Of a stretch of DNA of 12,481 bases, positions 1-6,869 are shown one piece after another. Both the position numbers and the translations under genes were made by a program. Source of the DNA: an uncultured euryarchaeote (GTDB lineage: Archaea > Thermoplasmatota > Poseidoniia > Poseidoniales > Thalassarchaeaceae); contig CALCOR010000203.1 in assembly GCA_937897085.1 (NCBI GenBank), positions 1 through 12,481 on the forward strand, written 5' to 3'. Below the pieces are notes generated by a model. That model worked only from the letters and a program-made list of their open reading frames with translations, had not been told where the DNA came from and ran no database searches. Position 1 is the stretch's first letter, and the number at the start of each line of letters is the position of its first letter.

Positions 1-1
1 A

Positions 2-208
2 CTTCGCCTTGCATCTGCCATGTGTACACGTACATCTGCCCGGCGACTTTCTAGCCTATTTCAGCGTGATGCCGAACGGTTCGAACCTGCCCGGGATCCT
101 CACGCTGATTCACATCTTCGAAACCGCGGGAAAACGGCAGAAATTGATCGCCTCTCAATGCCGGCCCCGCCTGAACCACAGCCGACATCCCTTTGGGCGG
201 CCAATTGA
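2..208 (+). CDS. Possible C-terminal tail of an upstream gene (partial)
   Basis: A reading frame open from the left edge of the window ends at a TGA at 206-208, ten bases before the GTG proposed for the Nre gene. The translated tail is rich in Ala, Arg, Asp and Glu and finishes in a Pro-rich stretch ending PTSLWAAN, which looks like an ordinary protein terminus. Against it, its third codon positions are less GC-rich than those of neighbouring genes, and the Nre frame is also open here. I do not recognise a family. If real, this gene would sit in tandem with the Nre gene. Confidence 0.27.
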   Translation, partial: LRLASAMCTRTSARRLSSLFQRDAERFEPARDPHADSHLRNRGKTAEIDRLSMPAPPEPQPTSLWAAN

Positions 209-218
209 AACTCACCTC

Positions 219-1466
219 GTGTTCCCCGAATGTGTCGAGTGTCGCGGCGTGCGCGGCATGTGCGGAATTGATCCCTGTCCACTGCTCGCAGAGGTGCGCT
301 CGCGGTTGCCGACGTTTCAGCCGCGACGGGTTGACGAACTGAACGGACCGAGCCCTCCGTCGGTGTTCGTAGGGCGCTACAACTACCCGAAGATCACTGC
401 GGGGCCGCTGGCAATTGTGGCTGGGGACGAGGAAAGTGAGTCATTGCCGGCTCCCGCCGATCCAGCAGACCTCTACGGCCAGCCACTGGAGACGGTGGCG
501 GCACGCGGAGTGAACCTCGTGCGCGGGAGGCAGGCGGTGGGGGTCACGGACGCACGCTCACCGGGAAGAATCCTGCAGACGACGCAGGAGTTGGCAATGG
601 CGGAGCGCGACGTCGATATCGAGATGAGTTTCAGGAATCCTATCCATCTCGGCGGTCAACCCACGTTCGACTCGCTCACTCGGCCACTAGGACCCACTGG
701 TGAGGTCATACGTGCTGAGGTGACCAGCAACGCGGTGATACCACGCAAGGTGGATTCGGTCGTGGACGAGACCCACCTGTTGGCGACCGACGCCGTCGAA
801 GAACTGAACCAGACCGGCGTCGGCGAAGCACACCTGACGCGACTGCTCTCGGCAGGGCTGTTGGGGCATCAGCAGCGAAGGCGGTTGGTGCCGACGCGGT
901 GGGCGATCACGGCGACCGACGACATGCTCGGCAAACGGCTCTTCGAGCAGGTGCGCGACCTTCCTTCACTGGGGGCGGTCGAATGGCGGACTGCCGAATA
1001 CCTCGACAACACATTCCACATCATCCTCACTCCCGGCGCATGGGCATTCCACATGCTCGAGTGCTGGCACAAGGGCTCACTCTGGGCTTCAGAGATGCGC
1101 GTGATCGGTGATTGGGAGGAGGAGAAACCGCGTACTGACTACGCCGCCAGGGTGACCGGGGCGTACTACGCTGCGCGACTGGCGGTGTTCGAGCATCTGC
1201 TGGCCCGAGGCAGGAGCGGGTCCTGCCTAATCTGGAGGGACATCGGCCCTGGATACTGGGCACCGGTGGGGGTGTGGCTAATCCGAGAGGCGATGCGTGA
1301 CGCCATGAGCAACCCCGGACGACAGTTCGATTCACTGGGAGGGGCTGTTGAGTTCGTGGCGGAACGAATCAGCAACCCGAAGGTGTTGCGCGACTCCTGG
1401 TTCCTCAAGCGTACTCGACAGAGCCGCCTCTCTGAATACAGCGAGTCGACTGCGACTCAGTCCTGA
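219..1466 (+). CDS. nreA: Nre-family archaeal DNA repair protein with N-terminal zinc-binding Cys cluster
   Basis: Archaeal Nre proteins act in DNA damage repair and are thought to work with the sliding clamp PCNA. With the GTG start at 219 the protein has 415 residues, close to the family's usual size. Residues 5-20 hold a four-Cys cluster (C5, C8, C15, C20) likely to bind zinc. The diagnostic block GPSPPSVFVGRYNYPK follows at 43-58, and later RLVPTRWAITATDD and a conserved Trp/His-rich segment fit the family. Near the C-terminus, QSRLSEY (Q401, L404, Y407) matches the QxxLxxY/F form of a PCNA-interacting peptide. The frame stays open to the window edge, so TTG at 9 or ATG at 69 are possible starts, but the His/Cys/Asn-rich extension they add looks non-coding. 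GTG 219 keeps all four Cys; ATG 258 would lose two. The 3' end overlaps the convergent coiled-coil gene by 10 bases. Family assignment is strong; the choice between NreA and NreB is less certain. Confidence 0.88.
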   Translation: MFPECVECRGVRGMCGIDPCPLLAEVRSRLPTFQPRRVDELNGPSPPSVFVGRYNYPKITAGPLAIVAGDEESESLPAPADPADLYGQPLETVAARGVNLVRGRQAVGVTDARSPGRILQTTQELAMAERDVDIEMSFRNPIHLGGQPTFDSLTRPLGPTGEVIRAEVTSNAVIPRKVDSVVDETHLLATDAVEELNQTGVGEAHLTRLLSAGLLGHQQRRRLVPTRWAITATDDMLGKRLFEQVRDLPSLGAVEWRTAEYLDNTFHIILTPGAWAFHMLECWHKGSLWASEMRVIGDWEEEKPRTDYAARVTGAYYAARLAVFEHLLARGRSGSCLIWRDIGPGYWAPVGVWLIREAMRDAMSNPGRQFDSLGGAVEFVAERISNPKVLRDSWFLKRTRQSRLSEYSESTATQS

Positions 1467-2461
1467 GAGCGCCGGCGAGGGCCACCACGTCGGGGGGTGG
1501 CTGCCCGCTTGCCACGCTTCTTCTGGGGTGAGGTCCGCTCAGTCTCGGCGGCTCCACCCGCGCCAAGTGACAGGCTTCCTTCAGCAAGCAGTTGACTGAT
1601 CAACGAATCAGCTAATTCCTCATCCTCGGTGGGTTTGCGTGAACTCTCCTCAATCTCGCGATTGTGATCGTCGATCCATGCTTGGCGCTCGGCTCGCTCT
1701 TGCTTCAGCTCGTCACGAATCTCAGTCACCTTCTCAATCAGGCCCTGCATCGCCTGATGCACCTCATCGGCCGCCTCTCGACTGGCGACGAACAGGCTGT
1801 GCAATCGGTCACCCTCCGCTTTGAGGAAGTCTCGGTCTGCGAACAGTGGCTCGATCTCTGTCCACAGTTCATCGGCCTGTGTGTGGAACTTGACCATCGC
1901 CTCATGCTCCATATCTGCCTCAGCCCTGAGTTTCTCGATCGAGCCATCGAGGTCGTCCAGATCTATCTTCACACGCACCTCTTCAGAGACCATCGGCTCG
2001 AGCGCGATGACCTCCTCGCGCAGCGATTTGAGTTGCTTGAAAATCTGCTTCTCCTTGGCGATGGTGACGGTGCTGTCGGTTTCCAGACGGCGCTCAAGGT
2101 TGTCCATCTCCGCCCGCTTCTCCGAAAGTTGCACCACCACCGATTGTCCCTTCCCCTTGTCACGGGCCCCCTTGGAACGGGAGAACAGGCCGCGCAACTG
2201 CTCCTGGATGGCATCCCGCCTGGCCTGGTGCGTCTTCGCCTCAGCGCGGATTTCCTTCTGCTCCGCCAGTTTCTCCTTAATGCGGTCGCGCAGTTCCTTG
2301 TACTGCTCCTGGATGGTGTTGCGCTGGTCGGCGTGCGCGCGGGCGTTGTCGTTGTTGCCGGCCCGCTGGTCAGCCATGCGCTTCAACTTCGACTCCATTG
2401 CGTGCAGGCGGGTGTGCAGGTCGTCGCTCTCCTCGCCTGAGGATTCTGTGTCAGCCGACAT
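1457..2461 (-). CDS. Coiled-coil protein 1 (COG1340-like) with basic C-terminal tail
   Basis: This 334-residue protein is almost entirely charged alpha-helix, and no enzymatic motif is visible. It resembles the archaeal coiled-coil family COG1340, whose members are sometimes mislabelled phosphoserine phosphatase. The marks are a NLERRLET...EKQ segment at about 121-151, a helix of the form LKAEGDRLHxxFVxxxxxADEVH at 213-235, and LISQLLAEGSLSLG at 287-300, a loose match to the family's terminal 'G-x-L-(S/T)' motif. Residues 312-331 form a Lys/Arg-rich tail (KKRGKR, RRGGPRRR), suggesting contact with nucleic acid or acidic partners. The ATG at 2461 was preferred to an in-frame GTG at 2482 because a TATA-like TTCAAAT lies about 27 bases upstream of the ATG, consistent with a leaderless transcript. 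It lies downstream of the DtxR gene on the same strand with an 89-base gap. Precise function unknown. Confidence 0.85.
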   Translation of the reverse strand: MSADTESSGEESDDLHTRLHAMESKLKRMADQRAGNNDNARAHADQRNTIQEQYKELRDRIKEKLAEQKEIRAEAKTHQARRDAIQEQLRGLFSRSKGARDKGKGQSVVVQLSEKRAEMDNLERRLETDSTVTIAKEKQIFKQLKSLREEVIALEPMVSEEVRVKIDLDDLDGSIEKLRAEADMEHEAMVKFHTQADELWTEIEPLFADRDFLKAEGDRLHSLFVASREAADEVHQAMQGLIEKVTEIRDELKQERAERQAWIDDHNREIEESSRKPTEDEELADSLISQLLAEGSLSLGAGGAAETERTSPQKKRGKRAATPRRGGPRRRSQD

Positions 2462-2484
2462 CAGGTCGCCGAACCGAGCCACCC

Positions 2485-2491
2485 ATTTGAA
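2485..2491 (-). promoter_or_regulatory. TATA-like box for coiled-coil gene 1
   Basis: The minus strand reads TTCAAAT here, centred about 27 bases upstream of the ATG at 2461. That is the spacing expected for an archaeal TATA box driving a leaderless transcript. It suggests this gene has its own promoter in the 89-base gap after the DtxR gene. The match is short and AT-poor, so it is tentative. Confidence 0.35.
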
Positions 2492-2550
2492 GGAACGGGC
2501 TTGGCAGACGACTTAGATGGGACAGAAATCAATTCGGGCAACTGCATGTT

Positions 2551-3201
2551 TCAGCCCGTGCGTGCGAGAATCCTCGCTTGCAGGGAGTCCGATATCTGCA
2601 TCTCGACTCCAGCGACCTCGAACACGTCCTGGACTCGACGAATCTCAGCGCCAGCATGCAATCCCTGCTCTGACAGCGTGCGGCGCTCGACACCATCGAG
2701 CACCAGCAACTCGACAGTGGCCAACACACCTTCAGGAAGTGCCTTGAGCGGCAACAGCAGGTGCGATAGGTCAGCGTCGATGTCACGGCGAACTTGAGGG
2801 ATCGACTCTCCTGAGGGGGTGACCTCCGGGTAGTCAAGAAGACGGTCTATAGCAAGTTCCAACTCATCGGTCAATGCATGCTCCAGTCTGCAGGCGGCGT
2901 CATGCACGTCTCCGTCGAAATCAAGCATCTGAACCAAGAAAACCTCCATCAGACCTTCACGGCGCTTCACCCGAGATGCGAAGGCAAGACCTTCTTCGGT
3001 GAGGTGGACACCTTTGTAGGGCTCATGATCGAGCAATCCCTTGCCCCCCAGCCGCTTGAGCATCTCGCTGGCGCTCGCGGCGCTCACATCCATCGCTTCA
3101 GCGACCTGGCTTGTGCGGATCGGCTCGCCAGGATTCCCTTCTGCCAATCCGTAGAGCGTCTTCATGTACATCTCCTCGAACTCGCGAATTGGCTCGCTCA
3201 T
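2551..3201 (-). CDS. DtxR/IdeR-family metal-dependent transcriptional regulator with FeoA/SH3-like domain
   Basis: This 216-residue protein is a metal-responsive DNA-binding repressor of the DtxR/MntR family. Residues 1-75 form the winged helix: EMYMKTLYGL at 10-19, the recognition helix near 40-51, and the wing ending KGVHLTEEG. Residues 76-125 form the dimerisation and metal-binding domain, and about 150-214 resemble the FeoA/SH3-like C-terminal domain. The primary metal site is of the iron type: M11, C104, E107 and H108 correspond to DtxR M10, C102, E105 and H106. Met at the first position argues against an MntR-type manganese sensor, which has Asp there. In the ancillary site, E86 and H100 are kept but DtxR H79 is replaced by Glu (E82). 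The start is supported by GGTGG four bases upstream of the ATG. It lies 60 bases downstream of the surface protein gene on the same strand. Targets cannot be read from this window. Confidence 0.92.
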   Translation of the reverse strand: MSEPIREFEEMYMKTLYGLAEGNPGEPIRTSQVAEAMDVSAASASEMLKRLGGKGLLDHEPYKGVHLTEEGLAFASRVKRREGLMEVFLVQMLDFDGDVHDAACRLEHALTDELELAIDRLLDYPEVTPSGESIPQVRRDIDADLSHLLLPLKALPEGVLATVELLVLDGVERRTLSEQGLHAGAEIRRVQDVFEVAGVEMQISDSLQARILARTG

Positions 3202-3205
3202 CGGA

Positions 3206-3210
3206 CCACC
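3206..3210 (-). promoter_or_regulatory. Ribosome binding site of the DtxR-family gene
   Basis: The minus strand reads GGTGG four bases before the ATG at 3201, matching the 3' end of archaeal 16S rRNA. It fixes the start and suggests the gene is translated from a leadered transcript, possibly one that reads through from the surface protein gene. Confidence 0.5.
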
Positions 3211-3261
3211 CCTGCGCTTCGGGGGTGGCGCGATGACGTAACGATTCCTGATGAGCAGCTG

Positions 3262-5904
3262 TCAGGAAATCTCAGCCTGGAACTCTACCTTGCACGCACC
3301 GCAGCGGGCGCGGACGGGTCGGCGATCAATCGGTACGCGTAGCCGTTGGTTGCACTTAGGACAGCGGATCTCATCGCTGGCGGAGCGAGCGGTCCATTCA
3401 CCATCCCGCTGTCCAACACCGGGGCGTTCGGACCTCTGCGCGGTCGCCCTCTTCGGCTTGGGTGCAGGTTCCGCCTCCGATACCGGTTCTGGCTCGGGCT
3501 CAGGCTCTGGATCAGGCTCCGGTTCCGGATCACTATCCCGTTCTGGCTCGGGTTCTGGTTCGACGGCGAACGTGTGGGTGCAGGATGGACAGCGGGCAGA
3601 ACCGTCGTAAGCGGCAGGCACGCGCAGATGCTGACCGCAGGCGGGGCATCCAACCTCCCGTTTCTCATCGGGCGCGGATTCGGTCTTTCGTGCACGCACG
3701 CGGGCGCGAGCCTTCTCGCGCGCCTGACGTCTGGCGCCCCGTCGGGCAGAGCGCTCCTGCGGGTCCTGCTGCCGCCAGAGAATGGCGTAGCGAGCGGAGA
3801 TGGCCAACACCAGCCCCGCAGCCGCGCCAATGAGGAGAGTGGCCCATGGGATATCGAACGACTGGGTGAGCGACGAAGTCGCTGACGGGAATGACTTGCC
3901 CGCGATAAAAGACGCATCACCAACGACCCACTCGAGATCTAGGTCCACCAGCGACCCGCTCGGCCAAGAGTTCAACTCGATTGATCCTGAGTGACTGTCA
4001 TCGACAGCTACTGAGGGTGCATCCCCAGTCCAGAGGATCTCGTGCGTTCCAGCCACCATCAAGGTCAGAACTCCATCCTGTGCCACATCATTGCCTGAAT
4101 TCGTCAGTGTGTAGCCGATGCTCACAGTGCTGCCAGCCGCGGGGACAGCGGGAGTCGAACCACCGAGGATGGCGCTCAACTGGACGGTCGGCGCGAACAC
4201 CGCACGTGAATCCTGCAGTGTGGACATCCCCGATGCGGTCCATCCAACCGGGGTGACCAGCACCCATACTGTGTCCGCGCTGTCTGGTGTACCGAATCCT
4301 ATGTCCAATGTACGCTGACCAGATTCCAGCAATATCGTGGTGCGCAGCACCTCGAACGTGTCAGAGCCGGAATCGTATCCCGCCACCAGTTCCACTGAGC
4401 GACTGCGACCTTGGGACAACGTGAGGCTCGCCTTGGCATCCAAACCGTCAGACACGCTCCATGTCGGCACGTCGAGTGATACGTCCAGCACCTGACTCGG
4501 GAGCACGTTCAGTTCGATCGTGCCGCTCAACGACTCATCGACCATGCCATCCTCACTGAGCACGACCCAACTGATGTTGCGCTGGCCGAATCCCGAACTC
4601 AGGTTCAATTCCGCAGTCAACTGGAGGCTGTTCCCCATATCGAACGATCTGATTGCGCCTTCGGAGAACGCGTCATCATCCTGAAGGATCAGTCGGGCAT
4701 TCCCCGCTAGATCACCACCATTGTGGACCAGTGCGCTGGCACTGGCGGAATCACCGAAATGGAACGGTGAGCCAGAGATGGTGATCCCAGAACTTCCAGC
4801 GGGGCTGAAGTGGGCGGATTGCATGTTGTATTGGTGGAGGAAAGTGATTGACGAGTCCGTGTGGATGCGCTGACCTTCGCTGACACCACAAGAGAGGTTT
4901 CCGGGTCTTGCGGTGAATGAGAACGAGCGGTTCAGTGACGAGTTGGTAACGACTTGCAACTGTTCCGAGAACACCGTCTGCGACGACGATGGGAATTCGC
5001 ACTCGAGGTTGCCACTCCAATCGACCTCGCCGTCGTTTCCGAGAGTGACGTTCCACTCCGCCGTCTCACCGAGCCCAGCATCGTCTAATCTCCCCGAATC
5101 AGCCGTCAACTGCAGGCGCGCCAGCGGTGGTGGGCCTACCTGAACCGTGAGTGTGCGAGAATCATCGCTGGAATCCGAGTCGCCGACAGCGAGGAGTGAA
5201 ACCGTCAGTTGATACTGCCCCTCGGACAACTGCGCCGTGCTGAACACGATCTGCGCCACGCCCGTTGCGTTGATGCTCAAGTTCCCATCGGCCACGTCCG
5301 CTCCCAAGCCGTCGACCGCCTCCCACTGTCCGCTCCATGCCACCTCACCCGAGTTGGCCACCGGAACCGTAACCTGCAACTCATCCCCGTCCCGAACACT
5401 CTGGTTGCCGCTTGGGATTCCTCCTGAAAGCGGGGTTGTCACCCATTGGCCGACCGGTTCGATGCTCACGTCATGAGGAAAGAGGCGTGTGACCGACTGA
5501 TTGTAGTCGCCTGTGTGGCTGGAGTTCGAGGCGCCTACGTCACCGGCCAACAGCAATTGCAACTGATGTTGTCCCGGCGGTACCGCAGGGAACGTCACGC
5601 TCACCGGTTGGCTGCCATCAGCGCTCAGGTTCAGTGTAACAGTCGAGTTTCCGAGTTCGTTGGACGAGATGGCGGTGAGAGTGGCTGTCACCGTTCCATT
5701 GGCGGCTGAGCCGGCGGTCTCGGCGACGGTGAAGTTGACCATGACGTCTCCGACCCCGACCCCGCCGTCACCATCAACTGAAACAGACGCCTCCTCGATG
5801 AGCAGCCCACCGCCGCTTGCCCCGACCGTGGGAAGCAACGGGAGCAGCACTGCCGCAAACAGCAGCAGAGAGATGGCGGCGGCGCGCGAACTGGTGTACA
5901 TCAT
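3262..5904 (-). CDS. Large surface protein: signal peptide, Ig-like ectodomain, one TM helix, two cytoplasmic zinc ribbons
   Basis: This 880-residue protein starts MMYTSS and has a hydrophobic signal segment at about 9-29. The long ectodomain (about 30-684) is beta-rich and looks like tandem CARDB/Ig-like repeats, with more than a dozen N-x-S/T sequons (for example VNFTV, NSSLNRS, RNISW) consistent with N-glycosylation. It contains two Cys (LECEF, NLSCG) that could pair. A single transmembrane helix lies at about 685-710, followed by an Arg/Lys-rich stretch that should be cytoplasmic. Two short zinc ribbons follow, C753/C756/C772/C775 and C848/C851/C868/C871, both of the form CPxC-x-(Q)-x-L-R-V-P...C-x-x-C, separated by a Glu-Pro repeat linker (782-818). 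The specific role is not recognisable. The topology suggests an envelope protein that couples an outside adhesion or sensing domain to an inside partner. ATG 5904 directly precedes another ATG and has only weak SD support. Confidence 0.87.
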   Translation of the reverse strand: MMYTSSRAAAISLLLFAAVLLPLLPTVGASGGGLLIEEASVSVDGDGGVGVGDVMVNFTVAETAGSAANGTVTATLTAISSNELGNSTVTLNLSADGSQPVSVTFPAVPPGQHQLQLLLAGDVGASNSSHTGDYNQSVTRLFPHDVSIEPVGQWVTTPLSGGIPSGNQSVRDGDELQVTVPVANSGEVAWSGQWEAVDGLGADVADGNLSINATGVAQIVFSTAQLSEGQYQLTVSLLAVGDSDSSDDSRTLTVQVGPPPLARLQLTADSGRLDDAGLGETAEWNVTLGNDGEVDWSGNLECEFPSSSQTVFSEQLQVVTNSSLNRSFSFTARPGNLSCGVSEGQRIHTDSSITFLHQYNMQSAHFSPAGSSGITISGSPFHFGDSASASALVHNGGDLAGNARLILQDDDAFSEGAIRSFDMGNSLQLTAELNLSSGFGQRNISWVVLSEDGMVDESLSGTIELNVLPSQVLDVSLDVPTWSVSDGLDAKASLTLSQGRSRSVELVAGYDSGSDTFEVLRTTILLESGQRTLDIGFGTPDSADTVWVLVTPVGWTASGMSTLQDSRAVFAPTVQLSAILGGSTPAVPAAGSTVSIGYTLTNSGNDVAQDGVLTLMVAGTHEILWTGDAPSVAVDDSHSGSIELNSWPSGSLVDLDLEWVVGDASFIAGKSFPSATSSLTQSFDIPWATLLIGAAAGLVLAISARYAILWRQQDPQERSARRGARRQAREKARARVRARKTESAPDEKREVGCPACGQHLRVPAAYDGSARCPSCTHTFAVEPEPEPERDSDPEPEPDPEPEPEPEPVSEAEPAPKPKRATAQRSERPGVGQRDGEWTARSASDEIRCPKCNQRLRVPIDRRPVRARCGACKVEFQAEIS
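3451..3561 (-). repeat. Glu-Pro repeat linker (hexanucleotide repeat)
   Basis: The coding strand carries an imperfect tandem run of six-base units encoding Glu-Pro and Asp-Pro dipeptides, ending in an AEPAPKPK-like segment. It links the two zinc ribbons of the surface protein at residues 782-818. Such acidic proline-rich stretches behave as stiff, extended spacers. The DNA repeat is prone to length changes by slippage. Confidence 0.8.
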
Positions 5905-5999
5905 CCCGGTGAGCCCATGAGGGGTTCACATACCTTGCCGACTGCAATATGGGTGAACGCCCAACCTTTATGCGAAATCCGCAGGTCGAGCGGACGACC
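5905..5999. promoter_or_regulatory. Divergent promoter region between the surface protein and coiled-coil gene 2
   Basis: This 95-base region separates two divergent genes. On the plus strand TTTATG at 5967-5972 is a good TATA-like box about 30 bases upstream of the ATG at 6000, and an in-frame ATG falls inside that box. On the minus strand a weaker GTATGTG sequence lies about 25-30 bases upstream of the ATG at 5904. Both arrangements suggest near-leaderless transcripts from a compact shared control region. Confidence 0.45.
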
Positions 6000-6869
6000 A
6001 TGGAACTTGAGGAGATAGTCGCGCTCGCCCCGGAGGGGGTGGCCGAGAACATCGTCGCCCGGAGAATCGAACTCCGCGAGCAGCTTCCAGCCGTGATCGA
6101 ACAACGAAAAGTCGAGGTCGACTACCTGAAACCGCTGGTAGAGGAGAACCGGCTCTCGCGGGACCGCACTACATCGCAGGTGCACGAATTGAAGCAGCGA
6201 CGGAACGCCTGCCAGGTCGAAGCGCGGGGACTGAGGGCCCAACTGGCCGAGACGCGTGAGAAACTGCTCAGCGAGGGGAACATGCGCAACCCCGACCCAG
6301 CATGGGCCAAGGAGAGGCTCGAGGAGCGCATCTCTGAACTGGATGACAAGTTGCAGAAGCAGGCACTCGATCTGAAGACCGAGCGGGAGTTAATCGGCGA
6401 AATGCGTCAACTGTCGCGGCGCCACGAGGAATGGGTCGAACAGAATCTAGCCAAGAATCCGGAACTCAAGGATTATCGCGAAGGGTGGGAGAGGCACAAG
6501 TCTCTGATGGACGAGGCGCAGGAATGCCACACCGAGATGACCGGCCTCGCTGCTCAGAGTGAAGATGAACACACTCGCTTCGAGGAGACGCGTCACGTTC
6601 TGCGCGAATCGATGCGCCAACTGAATCGCGCACGTTCCCTGATGGCTCAGTCTGACGAAGCCATCTCCTACTGGAACCACAGGCTCAAACATGGCTTCAA
6701 CGAAATCGGCGACAACACCGGCGACTTGCTCGCCCCAGGTGCCAAGGTCGCTGCTGGAGGACACTCCTCGATGGCTCGTGAGGCACATCAGGGTCGTCGG
6801 ACTAGTCGGACTCGACGGACTCGTCGGGATAGTCAGGCTCGGCCGGATGCTGGAGGCGAAGAGGAATGA
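6000..6869 (+). CDS. Coiled-coil protein 2 (COG1340-like) with Arg-rich tail
   Basis: With the ATG at 6000 the protein has 289 residues, mostly charged coiled coil. The segment ISELDDKLQKQALDLKTERE at 111-130 is the clearest COG1340-like signature in the window, matching the family's 'I-x-x-L-x-x-x-L-Q...L-x-L-x-x-E' block. The His-containing helix around 166-200 corresponds to the later helix of its paralogues. The usual C-terminal 'GExLSxEEL' motif is absent. Instead there is a Gly/Ala-rich stretch (241-254), an Arg-rich tail at 266-281 built from a 9-base tandem repeat, and a short acidic end. In-frame ATGs at 5949 and 5970 would add up to 17 residues, but 6000 was chosen because a TATA-like box at 5967-5972 fits a near-leaderless start there. 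The stop overlaps the start of coiled-coil gene 3 (ATGA), so the two are probably translationally coupled and may form a hetero-oligomer. No enzymatic motif. Confidence 0.82.
   Translation: MELEEIVALAPEGVAENIVARRIELREQLPAVIEQRKVEVDYLKPLVEENRLSRDRTTSQVHELKQRRNACQVEARGLRAQLAETREKLLSEGNMRNPDPAWAKERLEERISELDDKLQKQALDLKTERELIGEMRQLSRRHEEWVEQNLAKNPELKDYREGWERHKSLMDEAQECHTEMTGLAAQSEDEHTRFEETRHVLRESMRQLNRARSLMAQSDEAISYWNHRLKHGFNEIGDNTGDLLAPGAKVAAGGHSSMAREAHQGRRTSRTRRTRRDSQARPDAGGEEE
6795..6830 (+). repeat. Four-unit 9-base tandem repeat encoding an Arg-rich tail
   Basis: Four consecutive in-frame 9-base units share the core CGGACT: cgtcggact, agtcggact, cgacggact and cgtcgggat. They encode RRT-SRT-RRT-RRD near the C-terminus of coiled-coil protein 2. 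The last unit has diverged. This looks like a local expansion that produced a basic tail. Confidence 0.8.

Noticed and set aside
9..218. N-terminal extension of the Nre gene from TTG 9
   Set aside because: The frame is open and its third codon positions are GC-rich, but the added residues are rich in His, Cys and Asn and unlike the family, whose members begin close to the Cys cluster. GTG 219 is preferred, with residual doubt.
1821..2516. Long plus-strand reading frames opposite coiled-coil gene 1
   Set aside because: The minus-strand frame has clear coiled-coil composition and family motifs. The plus-strand frames are Ser/Leu-rich antisense shadows with no recognisable domain.
3346..3885. 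Plus-strand frame opposite the surface protein's C-terminal region
   Set aside because: It is the antisense of the Glu-Pro repeat and zinc ribbons, giving low-complexity Gly/Leu/Arg runs. The minus-strand protein has coherent topology.
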